Assembly (NCBI GenBank): GCA_965153355.1
Contig: OZ231126.1
Location: 34,038,001 to 34,102,000 of the forward strand
Length of the DNA: 64,000 bases
Direction: 5' to 3'
Origin: Flaccisagitta enflata
Lineage: Eukaryota > Chaetognatha > Sagittoidea > Aphragmophora
In this document: piece by piece, positions 11,249-21,706 of the stretch
Position numbering within the stretch: position 1 is the stretch's first letter
Layout: every line of letters begins with the position of its first letter
The notes under the pieces: model-generated
What the model was told of the DNA's origin: nothing
The model's database searches: none
Seen by the model: only the letters and a program-made list of their open reading frames with translations
Position numbers and translations under genes: made by a program

Positions 11249-12196
11249 CCTTACAGGTTCGGATGGATTATAAAATGCTATATGTCCCTTCCTAACCCAC
11301 CCCACCCTACAGCTCAAACATCTTATAGTAGAGACATGAAATTTGGTATTGAAAATCAGTGGGGGAATACTTTTTGGGCCCTAAGAGGGTTTTTTCAATT
11401 TCCGCCCCTGAGCAGAAATATGGGGGTGGGGTGGGGTAGCCCCTGAGGATGGGAAAATCTCAAAATGTTTTTTTTTTTTAGATTTTAGATTTTTTCAATC
11501 GGATATGTTGTATTAGGCTCTGATAAATATAAAAAAACTAAAAATTACTTTATGAGTATTTTTTGATTGTAATGTCATTGCACGTACAGATGGATTAACT
11601 TGGAAAACATTTATTAGTTATGAGGGAATCATGTACGAGTGGACAGATAAGTCACCAAATTTTCAACATTATTTGACGTGCCATAATTCATGGTGGAAAA
11701 AAGCTTTTCCACCAAACAGATTTTCCACCATGAATTATGGCACGTCAAATAGTGTCGAAAATTTGATGACTTATCTGTCCACTTGTACATGATTCCCTCA
11801 TAACTAATAAATGTTTTCCATGAGTATTTTTTGTTTTTGAAATACTTCGTTCTAACGTTTAAATGTGCATAACTCTTCAAATTTTGAGAATTATTAAAAA
11901 AAAAACTGTGTATTTACCATGGCATGAACTAGATTTAACCAATACAATTCAAAAATTGGAAAAAATTAAAAAAACATTTTCTGAGATTTTTTAACCCTTT
12001 GGGGTTACCCCACCCCAACCCCCTTATCTCTGCTCAGGGGCGGAAATTGAAAAAACCCTTTGATGGTCCAAAAAGTATCCCCCCACTGACTTCCCATACC
12101 AAAATTCATGTCTCTACTATAAGTGGTTTGGGCTGTGGGGTGGAGTGGGTTAGAAGGTGACATATAGCATTTTATAATCCATCCGAACCTGTAAGG
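11249..12196. repeat. 0.95 kb palindrome with near-perfect hairpin centre
   Basis: Left end CCTTACAGGTTCGGATGGAT pairs with ATCCATCCGAACCTGTAAGG at the right end, and matching pairs run inward (ATTTCCGCCCCTGAGCAGA with CTGCTCAGGGGCGGAAAT). The central arms 11608-11636 and 11785-11813 are perfect and continue to the turn near 11705-11715. Units like AATCCCAGTCTCAAGG just outside the right end resemble FB core units, which suggests an FB-related origin. Confidence 0.85.
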
Positions 12197-12241
12197 CCAA
12201 TATCCTAGCTTCATGGCCAAAATCCCAGTCTCAAGGGGCGT

Positions 12242-12370
12242 CATAGCACCACTTCGAAACTTTTTTTTTCAAAGTGTCATGAACTTCAAAATAGCAGTAC
12301 ATCGATATCGAAATGATGCTAATATGCAAATTCAAACACTTGTTTCATTTTAGTATCGAAGTGGTGCATA
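12242..12370. repeat. Small inverted-repeat element
   Basis: TAGCACCACTTCGAAAC pairs with GTATCGAAGTGGTGC, giving arms of about 15 bp around an 85 bp interior, with TA-like edges. It starts where the 11249-12196 palindrome and its satellite units end. Confidence 0.4.
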
Positions 12371-12568
12371 TCGAAGTGACACAACCTGACTTTAATATAC
12401 ACGAGGTAACATGCATTCACTTAATTCGCAACTTATAAGATTTTTTTTTCCCCCAACCTTCATACACCCGGGGTAAGGCGAGTATTTTTTTCTCCATTCT
12501 CAATTTCGTCCTAAACTCAGATTAAACCTGTTGAGTCATTTTGCTATCCGAGTTGTCATCTTCTTGGT

Positions 12569-12571
<3 letters not shown>

Positions 12572-12641
<70 letters not shown>
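12572..12641. repeat. (CT)n microsatellite
   Basis: About 70 bp of perfect CT. Confidence 0.97.
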
Positions 12642-12648
<7 letters not shown>

Positions 12649-12724
12649 TCGTCATCGAGTCGTGCTTCTTTTTAACATGATTGATCGATCGATCGCTGAA
12701 GCCGTCGTTGTCGTGGACGTCTTC

Positions 12725-12725
12725 G

Positions 12726-12775
<50 letters not shown>

Positions 12776-12793
12776 ATTGTTATTGTTATTGTT

Positions 12794-12857
<64 letters not shown>
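12725..12857. repeat. (TTG)n microsatellite with TTGTTA core
   Basis: Long TTG array interrupted in the middle (12770-12800) by four TTATTG units, flanked by pure TTG. The poly-Asn and poly-Val frames are artefacts. Confidence 0.97.
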
Positions 12858-13166
12858 TTGTTGTTGATCAAGTAAGTAGATGCAGCGCTCATCTGAGATG
12901 ACCCTTGATGAACCTCGGGCCTAGGGTGATTACAGTACTTTGTTTTGCCTGACCGGTGGCAATATCTGAAACAAGACAAATCTTTTAATTTTGTTCCTTT
13001 CTTTTACTCCGCCACAATCACTTACTGACTTATTCATTTATTCATCCATTTGTCTCAATATATTCTCTCTTCTTTTCTTTCTTTTTTTCTTCTTTCTTTC
13101 TCTTTCATTCTTCATTCCCTCTTTTTTTTTTTAACCCTTTTTTTCTACCCATCGCTCAGTTTTTTT

Positions 13167-13246
13167 AGATCCGCATCTCTTATAGAGGCTTTTTCCATCC
13201 GTCAGTCTGTCCGTCCATCCATCTGTCAGTCTATCGGTCCGTCCAT
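13167..13246 (+). repeat. TRE head half, AGATCCG subtype
   Basis: TTTTTTAGATCCGCATCTC, TTATAGAGGC, then a degenerate CCGTCAGTCTGTCCGTCC array. The tail is not found; the sequence runs into a (CT)n tract. Confidence 0.7.
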
Positions 13247-13282
13247 GGAGTTTTTCTTTTTGCGAAAAATCCAGCAGGATCC

Positions 13283-13284
<2 letters not shown>

Positions 13285-13356
<72 letters not shown>
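13285..13356. repeat. (CT)n microsatellite
   Basis: About 70 bp of perfect CT. Confidence 0.97.
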
Positions 13357-13361
<5 letters not shown>

Positions 13362-13501
13362 GCGCGTGCGATCACAAGCTCAGTCACAGGAAGAAAAAGC
13401 AAAGGATGCATCTACAGGTTGAATTTTGTTCTTGTTATTTATCTTTTTGTTTTTCTTTCTTTCTTTCTTTCTTTCTTTCTATCTATATTTCTTTATTTCT
13501 T

Positions 13502-13675
13502 AGTTGCGGACCCGCAACTCTATTAGAGGCTTTGTCTGTTCGTCCATCCGTCCGTCTGTTCATCAGTCATACCATTAGTCTGTGGACGCACGTCAAAAAA
13601 TGATCTGATGCTTGCATGTGTGTGAGGAGGGGGGTGTGAATAGAGGTAGGACGCCTCTGCCCACCCATTACTTGT
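13502..13675 (+). mobile_element. Complete TRE copy, CACTTG-tail subfamily
   Basis: Head AGTTGCGGACCCGCAACTC, TATTAGAGGCTTTGTC, array, then GATGCTTGCATGTGTGTGAG, GGGGTGTGAATAGAGG, CCTCTGCCCACCCATT and ACTTG before TTT. This second subfamily replaces the GTATCCGGCCTTG tail with one ending in CACTTG/ACTTG. Confidence 0.85.
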
Positions 13676-13689
13676 TTCAATGCTTTCAT

Positions 13690-13993
13690 TCTTTCTCTTT
13701 TTCTTTTTGTCTGATATCTTTCTTTCTCTTTTTCTTTTTGTCTGATATCTTTCTTTCTCTTTTTCTTTTTGTCTGATATCTTTCTTTCTCTTTTTCTTTT
13801 TGTCTGATATCTTTCTTTCTCTTTTTCTTTTTGTCTGATATCTTTCTTTCTCTTTTTCTTTTTGTCTGATATCTTTCTTTCTATTTTTCTTTTTGTCTGA
13901 TATCTTTCTTTCTATTTTTCTTTTTGTCTGATATCTTTCTTTCTCTTTTTCTTTTTGTCTGATATCTTTCTTTCTCTTTTTCTTTTTGTCTGA

Positions 13994-13997
<4 letters not shown>
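13690..13997. repeat. 31 bp tandem repeat, about ten units
   Basis: The unit GTCTGATATCTTTCTTTCTC plus TTTTTCTTTTT recurs every 31 bp. Two units carry the same C-to-A change (TTTCTATTTTTC). Because 31 is not a multiple of three, the minus-strand Lys-rich frame cycles with a 93 bp period, which explains the long open frame of 200 codons there. Confidence 0.95.

Positions 13998-14066
<69 letters not shown>
13998..14066. repeat. (CTTT)n microsatellite
   Basis: About 17 perfect units that grow directly out of the last 31 bp repeat. Confidence 0.97.
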
Positions 14067-14067
<1 letters not shown>

Positions 14068-14958
14068 TTTTTTTCATTTCTTTTTCTATTTTTTCCTCCA
14101 TCTTTTTCTCTCTTCTTCCTTTCATTTCTTTTAGTTTTTACAAGCATGTAAGCACAAAAACAAGCATGCAAGCATGTATTCCAACAAGCAAAAATGATAC
14201 TATCTAGAACATATGTATATCGGCGAGCGTTTTGGGTCATATCTCTGCTAGAAATAAAAAAATCATATAAAAATCAGTGAGATTCTGAAACTACATCGAA
14301 TTTCTGATCTAGTGCCACCAACCGCGTTCTTGTAGCTTGATTCGTTTAGAAATGACGGGCAAAACAAGAATGCTACTTCAAATGAAAATGGCTAAAAAAT
14401 TATATTTTTTTTTCTTGTCGCTTTTGGTACTTGATCAAGTGTTATTTTTTTGTTAGTTTAAGGTTGTTGTCTAACGTTAAGGCTGCTACAGTGATGCCAT
14501 AGGATCGCCTTGTCATTTCCATGGTCACTCCAAACTCATTTATAGATCAGATGGTTGGTAAGTAAGCAGCTATGGAGAAGGTTTCACGCATCATTTGATA
14601 TGGATAAAAAAAATTCTGCTCTGAAGGTGTAAAGGAAGACTACGTCATCCTTTCTCAAAATATCTTTTCAAGAGCATATGAAGATAATTAAGGCCGTTAT
14701 TGTTGTTCACAAGATACATACAAAGAGTCTCAAAGATCAGCTTATGTTTTTTCTAGTCATTTGATGAATTAACAGCCTGATAATGATCTTGCCGATATAC
14801 TTTTGTTCTAGATAGTAGATTTGCATTTATGCTGACAACATACAGCTTGATTATGAAAATTGAGGCTCAATGTCCATCAGATATCCCACCACCACACAAA
14901 CCATTTCACCATCAGCTCGCTTTTTCGAAGGAGCAAAAAATCACTTCAACTCATGCTC
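14067..14958. other. AT-rich spacer, no gene seen
   Basis: Contains AAATCATATAAAAATCAGTG and CTAGTGCCACCAACCG (14258-14330), which resemble parts of the TA element at 21035-21632, so a related remnant may be present. Nothing else is recognised. Confidence 0.5.
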
Positions 14959-15108
14959 ACTGAAAATAACAAATTTGCATAGAAAACGCAAAAATGAAAA
15001 AAACAAAAACATACGACGCTTAAAAATTAGTATATCTCGCGTCGCATGTTTTTAAAAATGCAAAAAGTTTGACCGTTTTACAGATTTGTTATTTTCAAGA
15101 TGAAAAAT
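14959..15108. repeat. 150 bp palindrome
   Basis: CTGAAAATAACAAATTTGCA pairs with AGATTTGTTATTTTCAAG, and AACATACGACGC pairs with GCGTCGCATGTT in the centre. Its design resembles the hairpins at 4540-4600 and 5853-5930 but the sequence is different. Confidence 0.7.
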
Positions 15109-15782
15109 CTTTTTTTCGAAAACTCCTTTTTAGCATGGATTTTGGAATCAAAGGAGGAAAAGCGATACTTAAAATTTGCCTAGGATCATGAAAATTGACA
15201 CGCAAGTAGTTGAGCATGTTCCCTAACACCTGTTAAAATTTCATAGCTTAACTCTGACGGGAAGTATCGTAAACAAAAATAATAAGTTGTACACTACGAT
15301 TTTATGATTTTCTTTTGTAACTTGACCTCCTTCAGGTGTTTTTTTCGTAAGGTGACAAAATTGCATATATTAAGGTGGAAAAAATTATCTCTGGCAACTA
15401 TTAACATAATTAACACATTTCGGGGAAAAAATGGATCAAATGGCCAAAATCGTATCGCTGACAGTGACAGAAAAATGGTCTTTTAAAAAAATTCTCACGC
15501 ACAATTTAAAATTACCTGGCGTTCCTCATTGTATCGACTGTTCCCTTCGCTATAAAACGGCTAACTGCGGACCTATTTTTTGAGGGGGTGTGCTATATGC
15601 TTCTTTGAAGCATGTGAAAGCATTTTTTTGGTTCATAGTAAATATCTTGATGCGAAAAATTGATCAAAAAGTGACTGAATGAACTTTTTTCCCTTTACTT
15701 GCTCCAAGTCCTATTTAAACTTTGAAATGTCCCAGGTGATAATTGTGCATCCTGGCAGCACAGTCTCTTTCTCATTTCAACT
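15109..15782. other. AT-rich spacer, no gene seen
   Basis: No splice pair, repeat partner or convincing open frame found. Confidence 0.5.
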
Positions 15783-16165
15783 CCGGACACTATGAGAGGC
15801 TTTGTCTGTCCGTCCATCCATCAGTTTGTTGGTCCGTCTGTCCGTCCAAGTGGTAAAAATGTGGTCTAGATGCTTGTATGTGGGGGTTGAGGTGTGAATG
15901 GGGGTTGGATGCCCCTGTCCACCTGTCCCCACGAAAACCCCGTGTTACATGTTTTTCTCTGAATCTCTCTCTGTCTCTTTCTCCCCCTCTGTCTGTCTGT
16001 CTGTCTGTCAGTCCATCCATCAGTCTGTTGGTCCGTCTGTCCATCCGAGTGGAAAAAAATGTGGTCTAGATGCTTGTGTGTGGGGGTTGGGGTGTGAATG
16101 GGGGTTTGATGCCCCTGTCCACCTGTCCCCAATGAAAACCCCGTGTTACATGGTTTTCTCTGTTT
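15783..16165 (+). repeat. Tandem pair of TRE units (200 bp period), CACTTG-type body
   Basis: The landmark GTGGTCTAGATGCTTG occurs at 15861 and 16061, exactly 200 bp apart. Each unit carries a GTCCGTC array, GGGGGTTG, GATGCCCCTGTCCACCTG and AACCCCGTGTTACATG. A third unit begins and then dissolves into the (CT)n tract at 16226. The canonical CACTTG end is replaced by GTTACATG. Confidence 0.85.
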
Positions 16166-16216
16166 CTCTCTCTGTCTCTTTCTCACCTTCTGTCTGTCTA
16201 TCTGTCTGTCTGTCCC

Positions 16217-16335
<119 letters not shown>

Positions 16336-16485
16336 TTACGACTTTTTTCCTACGGCGATTAGCCGCCTCTATTGGTAAACTGACGAATGAGCAAAAGCTC
16401 GATCAAAAGAGCGATGTTTGGGTGGGTGAATAAGATGAAACTCCTTGACCTTGATCTAAACCTCGAGGTTGCTTTTGACATTTTT

Positions 16486-16602
16486 AGGTGCGACAAAGCA
16501 CCTCTTTAACTGGCTGTGTCCGTCGGTCGGTCGGTCGGTCTGTCGGGTAACGCATTCGTTTGATGAACCACACGTCGCACCTTATTGGCCTACTTGGCCT
16601 TG
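16486..16602 (+). mobile_element. Short complete TRE, GGTGCGAC subtype
   Basis: Head AGGTGCGACAAAGCACCTC after TTTTT, array GTCGGTCGGTCGGTC, then a tail with CACACGTCGCACC and TTGGCCTACTTGGCCTTG before TT. The tail word GTCGCACC is the exact complement of the head word GGTGCGAC, although both differ from the common GTCGCGTGC/GCACGCGAC pair. At 117 bp it is the most compact full copy here. Confidence 0.75.
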
Positions 16603-16803
16603 TTATTTGTAGCACGCCTTTTGGTCTCTTCATTTTTTGGCTCTGTATAGAAATGAGAAGAATTTCACAAGGCTGCCGCAATTGTTATATCACACGTAAG
16701 AGCATGAATATCAACTTGCAATTGTATAGCTGTGAAAAACCATGCGTCTCAGTGAACGGCGACGAGCGCGTGATTGTACTCTCGGGTCCTTGCAATGATT
16801 GGA

Positions 16804-16833
16804 AAAAAGTCGAATTACGTAATTCGACTTTTT
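16804..16833. repeat. Perfect 30 nt palindrome
   Basis: AAAAAGTCGAATTAC followed by GTAATTCGACTTTTT, with no loop and no mismatch. Function is unknown. It is followed by the dispersed repeat described in the next entry. Confidence 0.9.
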
Positions 16834-16879
16834 GAAACGTAGGGGAGAAATAAAGTTTTCCATTTTGGGTTTGGGACAA

Positions 16880-17060
16880 TTTTCGGAAGTTGTGCCGTTT
16901 TTGGGCTGGGAGTATATATTTTTTGATATTCATAGCTAAGAAAGATCCTATTTTTCTCTTTCAAATGGCGCTAACCAGAAGTCTCTACAATCATTAGTTT
17001 TGGCGCTATGAATTTTTCAATCTTTTATTATTTTTCCGAATTTTCGCGAAAATCGATAAT
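16880..17060. repeat. Dispersed repeat (partner about 10015-10150)
   Basis: Shares TTTTCG…CATAGCTA.GAAAGA, CAGAAGTC, TTAGTTTTGGCGCTATGAAT and TTATTTTTCCG with 10015-10150. Shorter relatives are at 55610 and 63940. Confidence 0.55.
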
Positions 17061-17159
17061 TTTCTTGATCCTATTTCAGAGCCATATGTAACATGATAGA
17101 TGAGTCAAGATGTTACACAAATTGACCCTAACTTTTATGACGCTTTTTGCATTTACTCT

Positions 17160-17345
17160 ACTTTTAGAGAGTAAGAGATAGTTAGAGAGAGAGTAAGAGA
17201 GAGAGAGAATAGAAAACACACACACACACACACACACATACATTCATACACAAACACAACACACATACACATTCATAGAGGAGAGAGACACACACACACA
17301 CACACACACACAAGAGAGAGAGAGAAGAGAGAGATACAGAGAAAC
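17160..17345. repeat. Mixed GA / CA microsatellite cluster
   Basis: Alternating short (GA)n and (CA)n tracts including ACACACATACATTCATAC-like variants. Confidence 0.9.
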
Positions 17346-17674
17346 AGATTGAATGACAAAAACAAGCAAGCAGTCAACCAGACATCATGAGATGCACATG
17401 GAAGAACATGCACTGAAAAAAAAGTTTCCCATTTATGACTTTTTTCCAGTCGGCGAGAGCCGCCTTTATTGGTATGAGACCTCTGGTAAAATCACCATTT
17501 TGCCACATGCTTACACTTACAAGAGAAGAAGAAAAAGACATTTCCTGACAAGTAAGAACTGACCCATCATCCCATTTTTGAGCGCTGGAATCTAATCAGA
17601 TGTGATTTCCCCCACAAACTCGCACTCTGGCGGACAAAGGTTCTCTCATTTTCTCTCCTTCAGTCTCTCTCTCT

Positions 17675-17822
<148 letters not shown>

Positions 17823-18125
17823 CAGTCTCTTGTTCAGGCCGTCCATTTGACCTCGGACTCAATTAACTTACCTGAAAACTCGGAATTGCCTTGAATGTTT
17901 GACTCTTATTCCATTAGTCTTCTGCCTTTCTTCATCCTTAACTTTTTTTCATTGAACGTTTTCCTATCGAACTTTTTTTCTCCGCCTGTTCACATGTCGA
18001 TCTTTTTTGTTGCGGACATATACAGCGCCGTATGGGAGCCTCTATGTTTGGAGCCGCCACCTCCACTTTGTGTCACAACAATTTTTGTGTCGCGACCAAT
18101 TTTGCAAAACAAGAAACCGGTGACA

Positions 18126-18130
<5 letters not shown>

Positions 18131-18182
<52 letters not shown>
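18131..18182. repeat. (CT)n microsatellite
   Basis: About 50 bp of perfect CT. Confidence 0.97.
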
Positions 18183-18185
<3 letters not shown>

Positions 18186-18248
18186 GGATGAGTGTCCCGA
18201 CAAAGTTCCGCCATGGCACCCCCGGCGGCCCCTTGCCATACGGCCCTG

Positions 18249-18436
18249 GACATATATATGAGGCTTGGTCCGTCGGTACGTTGGTCCGTCAGTCTGTAAT
18301 GCACAAGTCAAAAATTGTAGAATTGCACAATTCTGTGTGTCAGTATGTGTCGAGCGGGTGTTGAGGGGGAGTTGGGTCGTCGATGGGGATGGTACGCCCC
18401 TGCCCACCCGCCCCGCCCGCATCAATACTGAGTTAC
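18249..18436 (+). repeat. Degenerate TRE, CACTTG-type body
   Basis: ATATATGAGGCTTGGTCCGT, an array GTCGGTACGTTGGTCCGTCAG, GGTGTTGAGGGGGAGTTGGG, then GTACGCCCCTGCCCACCCGC. The head hairpin is lost and the end has become GCATCAATACTGAGTTACC. Confidence 0.6.
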
Positions 18437-18483
18437 CGATATGATAAAGAATGGGCCGAGTGACTTCCCTATCACGGAGATTT

Positions 18484-18517
<34 letters not shown>

Positions 18518-18554
18518 ACGCACACGCACACGCACACGCACACGCACACGCACA
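18484..18554. repeat. (CA)n followed by (CACACG)n
   Basis: Twelve CA units, then about eight CACACG hexamers, a clean dinucleotide-to-hexamer transition. Confidence 0.95.
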
Positions 18555-19104
18555 CTTTGTACCGTCTTTCTATTTCTGCGAGGTCACGTCTTTGAGGTTT
18601 CCCTTCTGATGGATCTGATTTGGCGCGGTCATGTTTTGACTCTGAAGGTGTCTTGGGAGCCCGTCTCTGCATGTAGTAATCGAATGTAAGGTCAAAAAGC
18701 CGTCTCCTCTTCGTGAGTGAGGGGGGAAATCTTTGATATCCTTTGCTTTAAAAGTCTTGTACGCTTAATGGAGGTTCCCATCTTTCAAACGTGACTTAAC
18801 ATCTCTCCGAGTCTTGGGCGCTCACTTTTTTATTCTCGTAGGCAGGAGCTAGAAGATTCAAAAGCGTACATAGTCTGTCGGTCGATCTGTAAGTGTAACT
18901 CCATATTTGAGTTACATACCGAGAGTCATTTTTTTTTCTCATGTCACTTTCTTTAGTACTGTCTGACTTCCTCGCGCGCAGAGATTGCCACTAACGTTTT
19001 TCGCTGCATCATTTACTAATCTTTTGTACACACCCGAATAAAGGCAGCCGTAACTTCAACCTTGCTTTTTTTCATATCACGGATTGTGCAGACATGGGGT
19101 TTGG
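18555..19104. other. No recognised feature
   Basis: Mixed composition. A possible TRE array piece (GTCTGTCGGTCGATCTG) lies at about 18870. No gene seen. Confidence 0.5.
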
Positions 19105-19697
19105 GGAGCCGATGCGGCAACGGAAATGCGCGTTTTTGGGCAGCGGCCCCGAAGGGGACGAAGTCCTGTAGAACACAGGGGACTTTCGTTCGTTCGTTTG
19201 TTTGTTTGTCCGTTCGTCCCCCCCAGGCCCTCTCAGGCCTGAAATCTGCCCTCTCAGGCCTAAAATCTGCCCTCTCAGGCCTGAAATCTGCCCTCTCAGG
19301 CCTTGAATCTGCCCTCTCAGGCCTGAAATCTGTCCTCCCAGGCCTTAGATCTGCCCTCGCAGATTCAAGGCCTGAGAAGGTAGATTTCAGGCCTGAGAGG
19401 GCAGATTTTAGGCCTGAAAGGCCAGATTTCAGGCCTGAGAGGGCCTGGGGGGCGGACGGACGAACGAACGAATGAACGAATGAACGAAAGTCTCCTGTGT
19501 TCTACAGGACTTCGTCCCTTTCAGGGCCGCTGCCCTGCCTCTCATTCCAAGTTTCAACCATGCAAAGCAGGGCAACGGGTATCGCTGACCACGTATTGCC
19601 CTTGGGCGACCTGTTTAATGTTTCGACTCAATCATTTTGACCGACGAACAAACGGACGGACCGACCAACGGACAAAGCCTTTGATGAAGTCGTGATT
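19105..19697 (-). mobile_element. TRE copy interrupted by an FB element
   Basis: Left piece GCGGCAACGGAAATGCGCGT matches the TRE body (compare GCGGAAATGCGCGTTTTCCC at 2194). Right piece TTTCGACTCAATCATTTT, GACCGACGAACAAACGGACG and AAAGCCTTTGATGAAGTCGT continues the same body and array. The 19138-19612 insertion splits it at the T-run after GCGCG. Confidence 0.7.
19138..19612 (+). mobile_element. FB element with inverted 21 bp arrays
   Basis: Ends 19138-19218 and 19450-19535 are long inverted repeats (GGGCAGCGGCCCCGAAGGGG against its complement CCCTTTCAGGGCCGCTGCCC, then GACGAAGTCCTGTAGAACAC). Inside, units of AGGCCTGAAATCTGCCCTCT run forward from about 19224 and inverted from about 19362. 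After the palindrome comes GGCAACGGGTATCGCTGACC, the conserved FB 3' region. It begins directly after a T5 run. Confidence 0.85.
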
Positions 19698-20043
19698 AAA
19701 AAAAAAAAAAAAAAAGAACAACAAATAAATCAAGATAAATTGAATGTCAATGGGAAAAAAACCGAACAGGCATTCTCGAATTGGACATGAAATAGAGATT
19801 GACCTTAGATCCGGAATCTGAGTCTTTGAGAATTTTTCGATTTTAATTCTAAATGAGGCCGGTCTAGAGGGACTAACGGCATGAGCTTCAGCTCTAATTA
19901 ATCAGCTTGAATTTGGTCCTGATAGATACCTTGGCGTATGCACATAACTCTGTTCATCTCATTGACCAAAATTTTGAACTTCTTAGGAGCCCCTAAGGGC
20001 CCCCAAAAAAGCCCTTAATGAGGATTTTTTTTCGAAAAAAAAA

Positions 20044-20425
20044 GTGGGGTGCAATCAACAGGAAATTTTTTGATTCGCCTAGATCCAAAATTTGTATTTT
20101 TACTTTTTTTCAAAGAACTTAAAAAAATATTGTGTCGCGCGTCGGGGACTTAATAAAAAAATCGCAAAATATTTTTTTGAAAAATGTTTTTCAAAAGTGG
20201 GGTGCAATCATAAGGAAAATGTTGTATTCGCCTAAATCTTGTATCTTTATTTCTTCTTTAAATACTTTAAAAAATTTGTATCGCGCGTTGGGGACTGAGA
20301 AAAAAAATCACATTTTTTTTTTGAAAAATGGTTTCCAAAAGTGGGGTGCCATCAATGGGAAATTGTTTGATTCGCCTAGATCCAAAATCCTGTAACCTTA
20401 CTTTTTTTTCAAAAAACTTGGACTC
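20044..20425. repeat. Three tandem units of about 145-150 bp
   Basis: GTGGGGTGCAATCAACAGG at 20044, GTGGGGTGCAATCATAAGG at 20197 and GTGGGGTGCCATCAATGGG at 20340 each begin a unit with GATTCGCCTAGATCC and TCGCGCGTCGGGGACT. The + frame that repeats FQKWGAI is a translation of this satellite. Confidence 0.85.
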
Positions 20426-20764
20426 TGTTGAAATTCAGTGTCGGCCATATTTTAAAAGAAAGTTTGAAAATTCTCCTTAATTTTTTTCAGCTTGATATGG
20501 TTCAAACAAACGCTCATAACACCTAAGTATTTGAGCCAGAACCTTGAAATTTGAAACGTGCGATATTGAAAGCGCTGAGCAGGTCTACTGACTGACCTAG
20601 GAAAATTTTCGAGTCAAAGTCTAGATGAGAAGACTCATCCTTGAGTGAAGGCAATGCTTCATTGTACAACTCCTCTTACCGGTTTTATTAAATTCCTTTT
20701 TACGTGATTTCTATTCCAAGTTCCTTTCCTCATCGGCCGGAGTATAAAGCCCGTTTGCCTAGTG

Positions 20765-20765
<1 letters not shown>

Positions 20766-20804
<39 letters not shown>
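20766..20804. repeat. (CT)n microsatellite
   Basis: About 40 bp with one T insertion. A short CCATCTGTCCGTGG piece 35 bp later may be a TRE array fragment. Confidence 0.9.
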
Positions 20805-20805
<1 letters not shown>

Positions 20806-21034
20806 GTCGTCCCTACAATCATTCCTCATTGTGTAGGTCCATCCATCTGTCCGTGGTTGTGGGCTGCAGATGTAGCCGGAATCCAATGTAGTGGATCCAA
20901 TTTAATTTTCCCATTCACGAAAGAATTATGTACCTGTTGGACTAGACAATGCGGCCTTAGTAGTCAGTATTACATCATCAATTTGTAATATGGAAGGCGA
21001 GGTATTAAATATACTGCGCAAGTGGACCCTCATA

Positions 21035-21632
21035 CCATCTTGGCCAAAATAAAAGTCCCACCTATATGGCTAATTTGTGATGAAAAAAACTATTAAAATC
21101 AGTGACCATTGAAAAGAGCTTGAAAAAATCTTCAAAATGGCGCCTTGCAGAGCTCAGTTGATCAATTTATTTAGATTTTAGAGCTAAAAGAGTGAAAACG
21201 TTCACCTCAGCAAAAAGCAGAAAATATGCAAAAAAGAGGGGAAAAAATTGACCTCTCTATTTTCACTTTTTCTTGGCTTATCATGAGATAATCATATAAA
21301 AATTGGTGACCATTGCAAAGAGCTTCAAAAAATCTGCCTAGTGCCGCCAAGCATATTTTCTTAGTTCAAACCGTTTAGATTTTCTATCAAAATGAATATA
21401 CCTTGATCTGAAAGCACTAAAGACAAAAATTGTTAAAAAAATCAAAGGACTTGTTGTACAAAATTGTTCAAAAATCCTTCATCTATGTCTACCAAAATGA
21501 TTACAAATGATATTTAGTACCAAAAAGGCCTAAACTAATTATTTTTACAAAAAAGATTTAATTCTGTACAGAGAATAACAGCAATAAATAACTATACTGT
21601 TTTACTTGGACTCTTTTTTTTGGCCAAGATGG
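21035..21632. mobile_element. TA-flanked miniature element (598 bp)
   Basis: Left end CCATCTTGGCCAAAATAAAA pairs with the right end TTTTTTTGGCCAAGATGG. Both edges carry TA. The TIR resembles Tc1-like ends (TTGGCCAAAA is my recollection of that class). Two diverged interior repeats (GTGACCATTGAAAAGAGCTT and GTGACCATTGCAAAGAGCTT) lie about 207 bp apart, the same spacing as in 6202-6786. Confidence 0.75.
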
Positions 21633-21706
21633 TATGTACGGCTTTGCATTTACTCCATTCAGTTATCGCGATAACTTCAAGGTTTCTGAACGCGCGTCGA
21701 GTTTTT

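Noticed and set aside
12536-13526. Long frames rich in Asn, Val, Leu, Ser/Leu or Arg/Glu
   Set aside because: They are translations of (TTG)n and (CT)n tracts. The same applies to frames over the CA, GA, CTTT and GTAAGTAT arrays elsewhere.
13523-14240. 200-codon Lys/Arg/Glu frame on the minus strand
   Set aside because: Explained by the 31 bp tandem repeat cycling through three frames and the adjoining CTTT tract.
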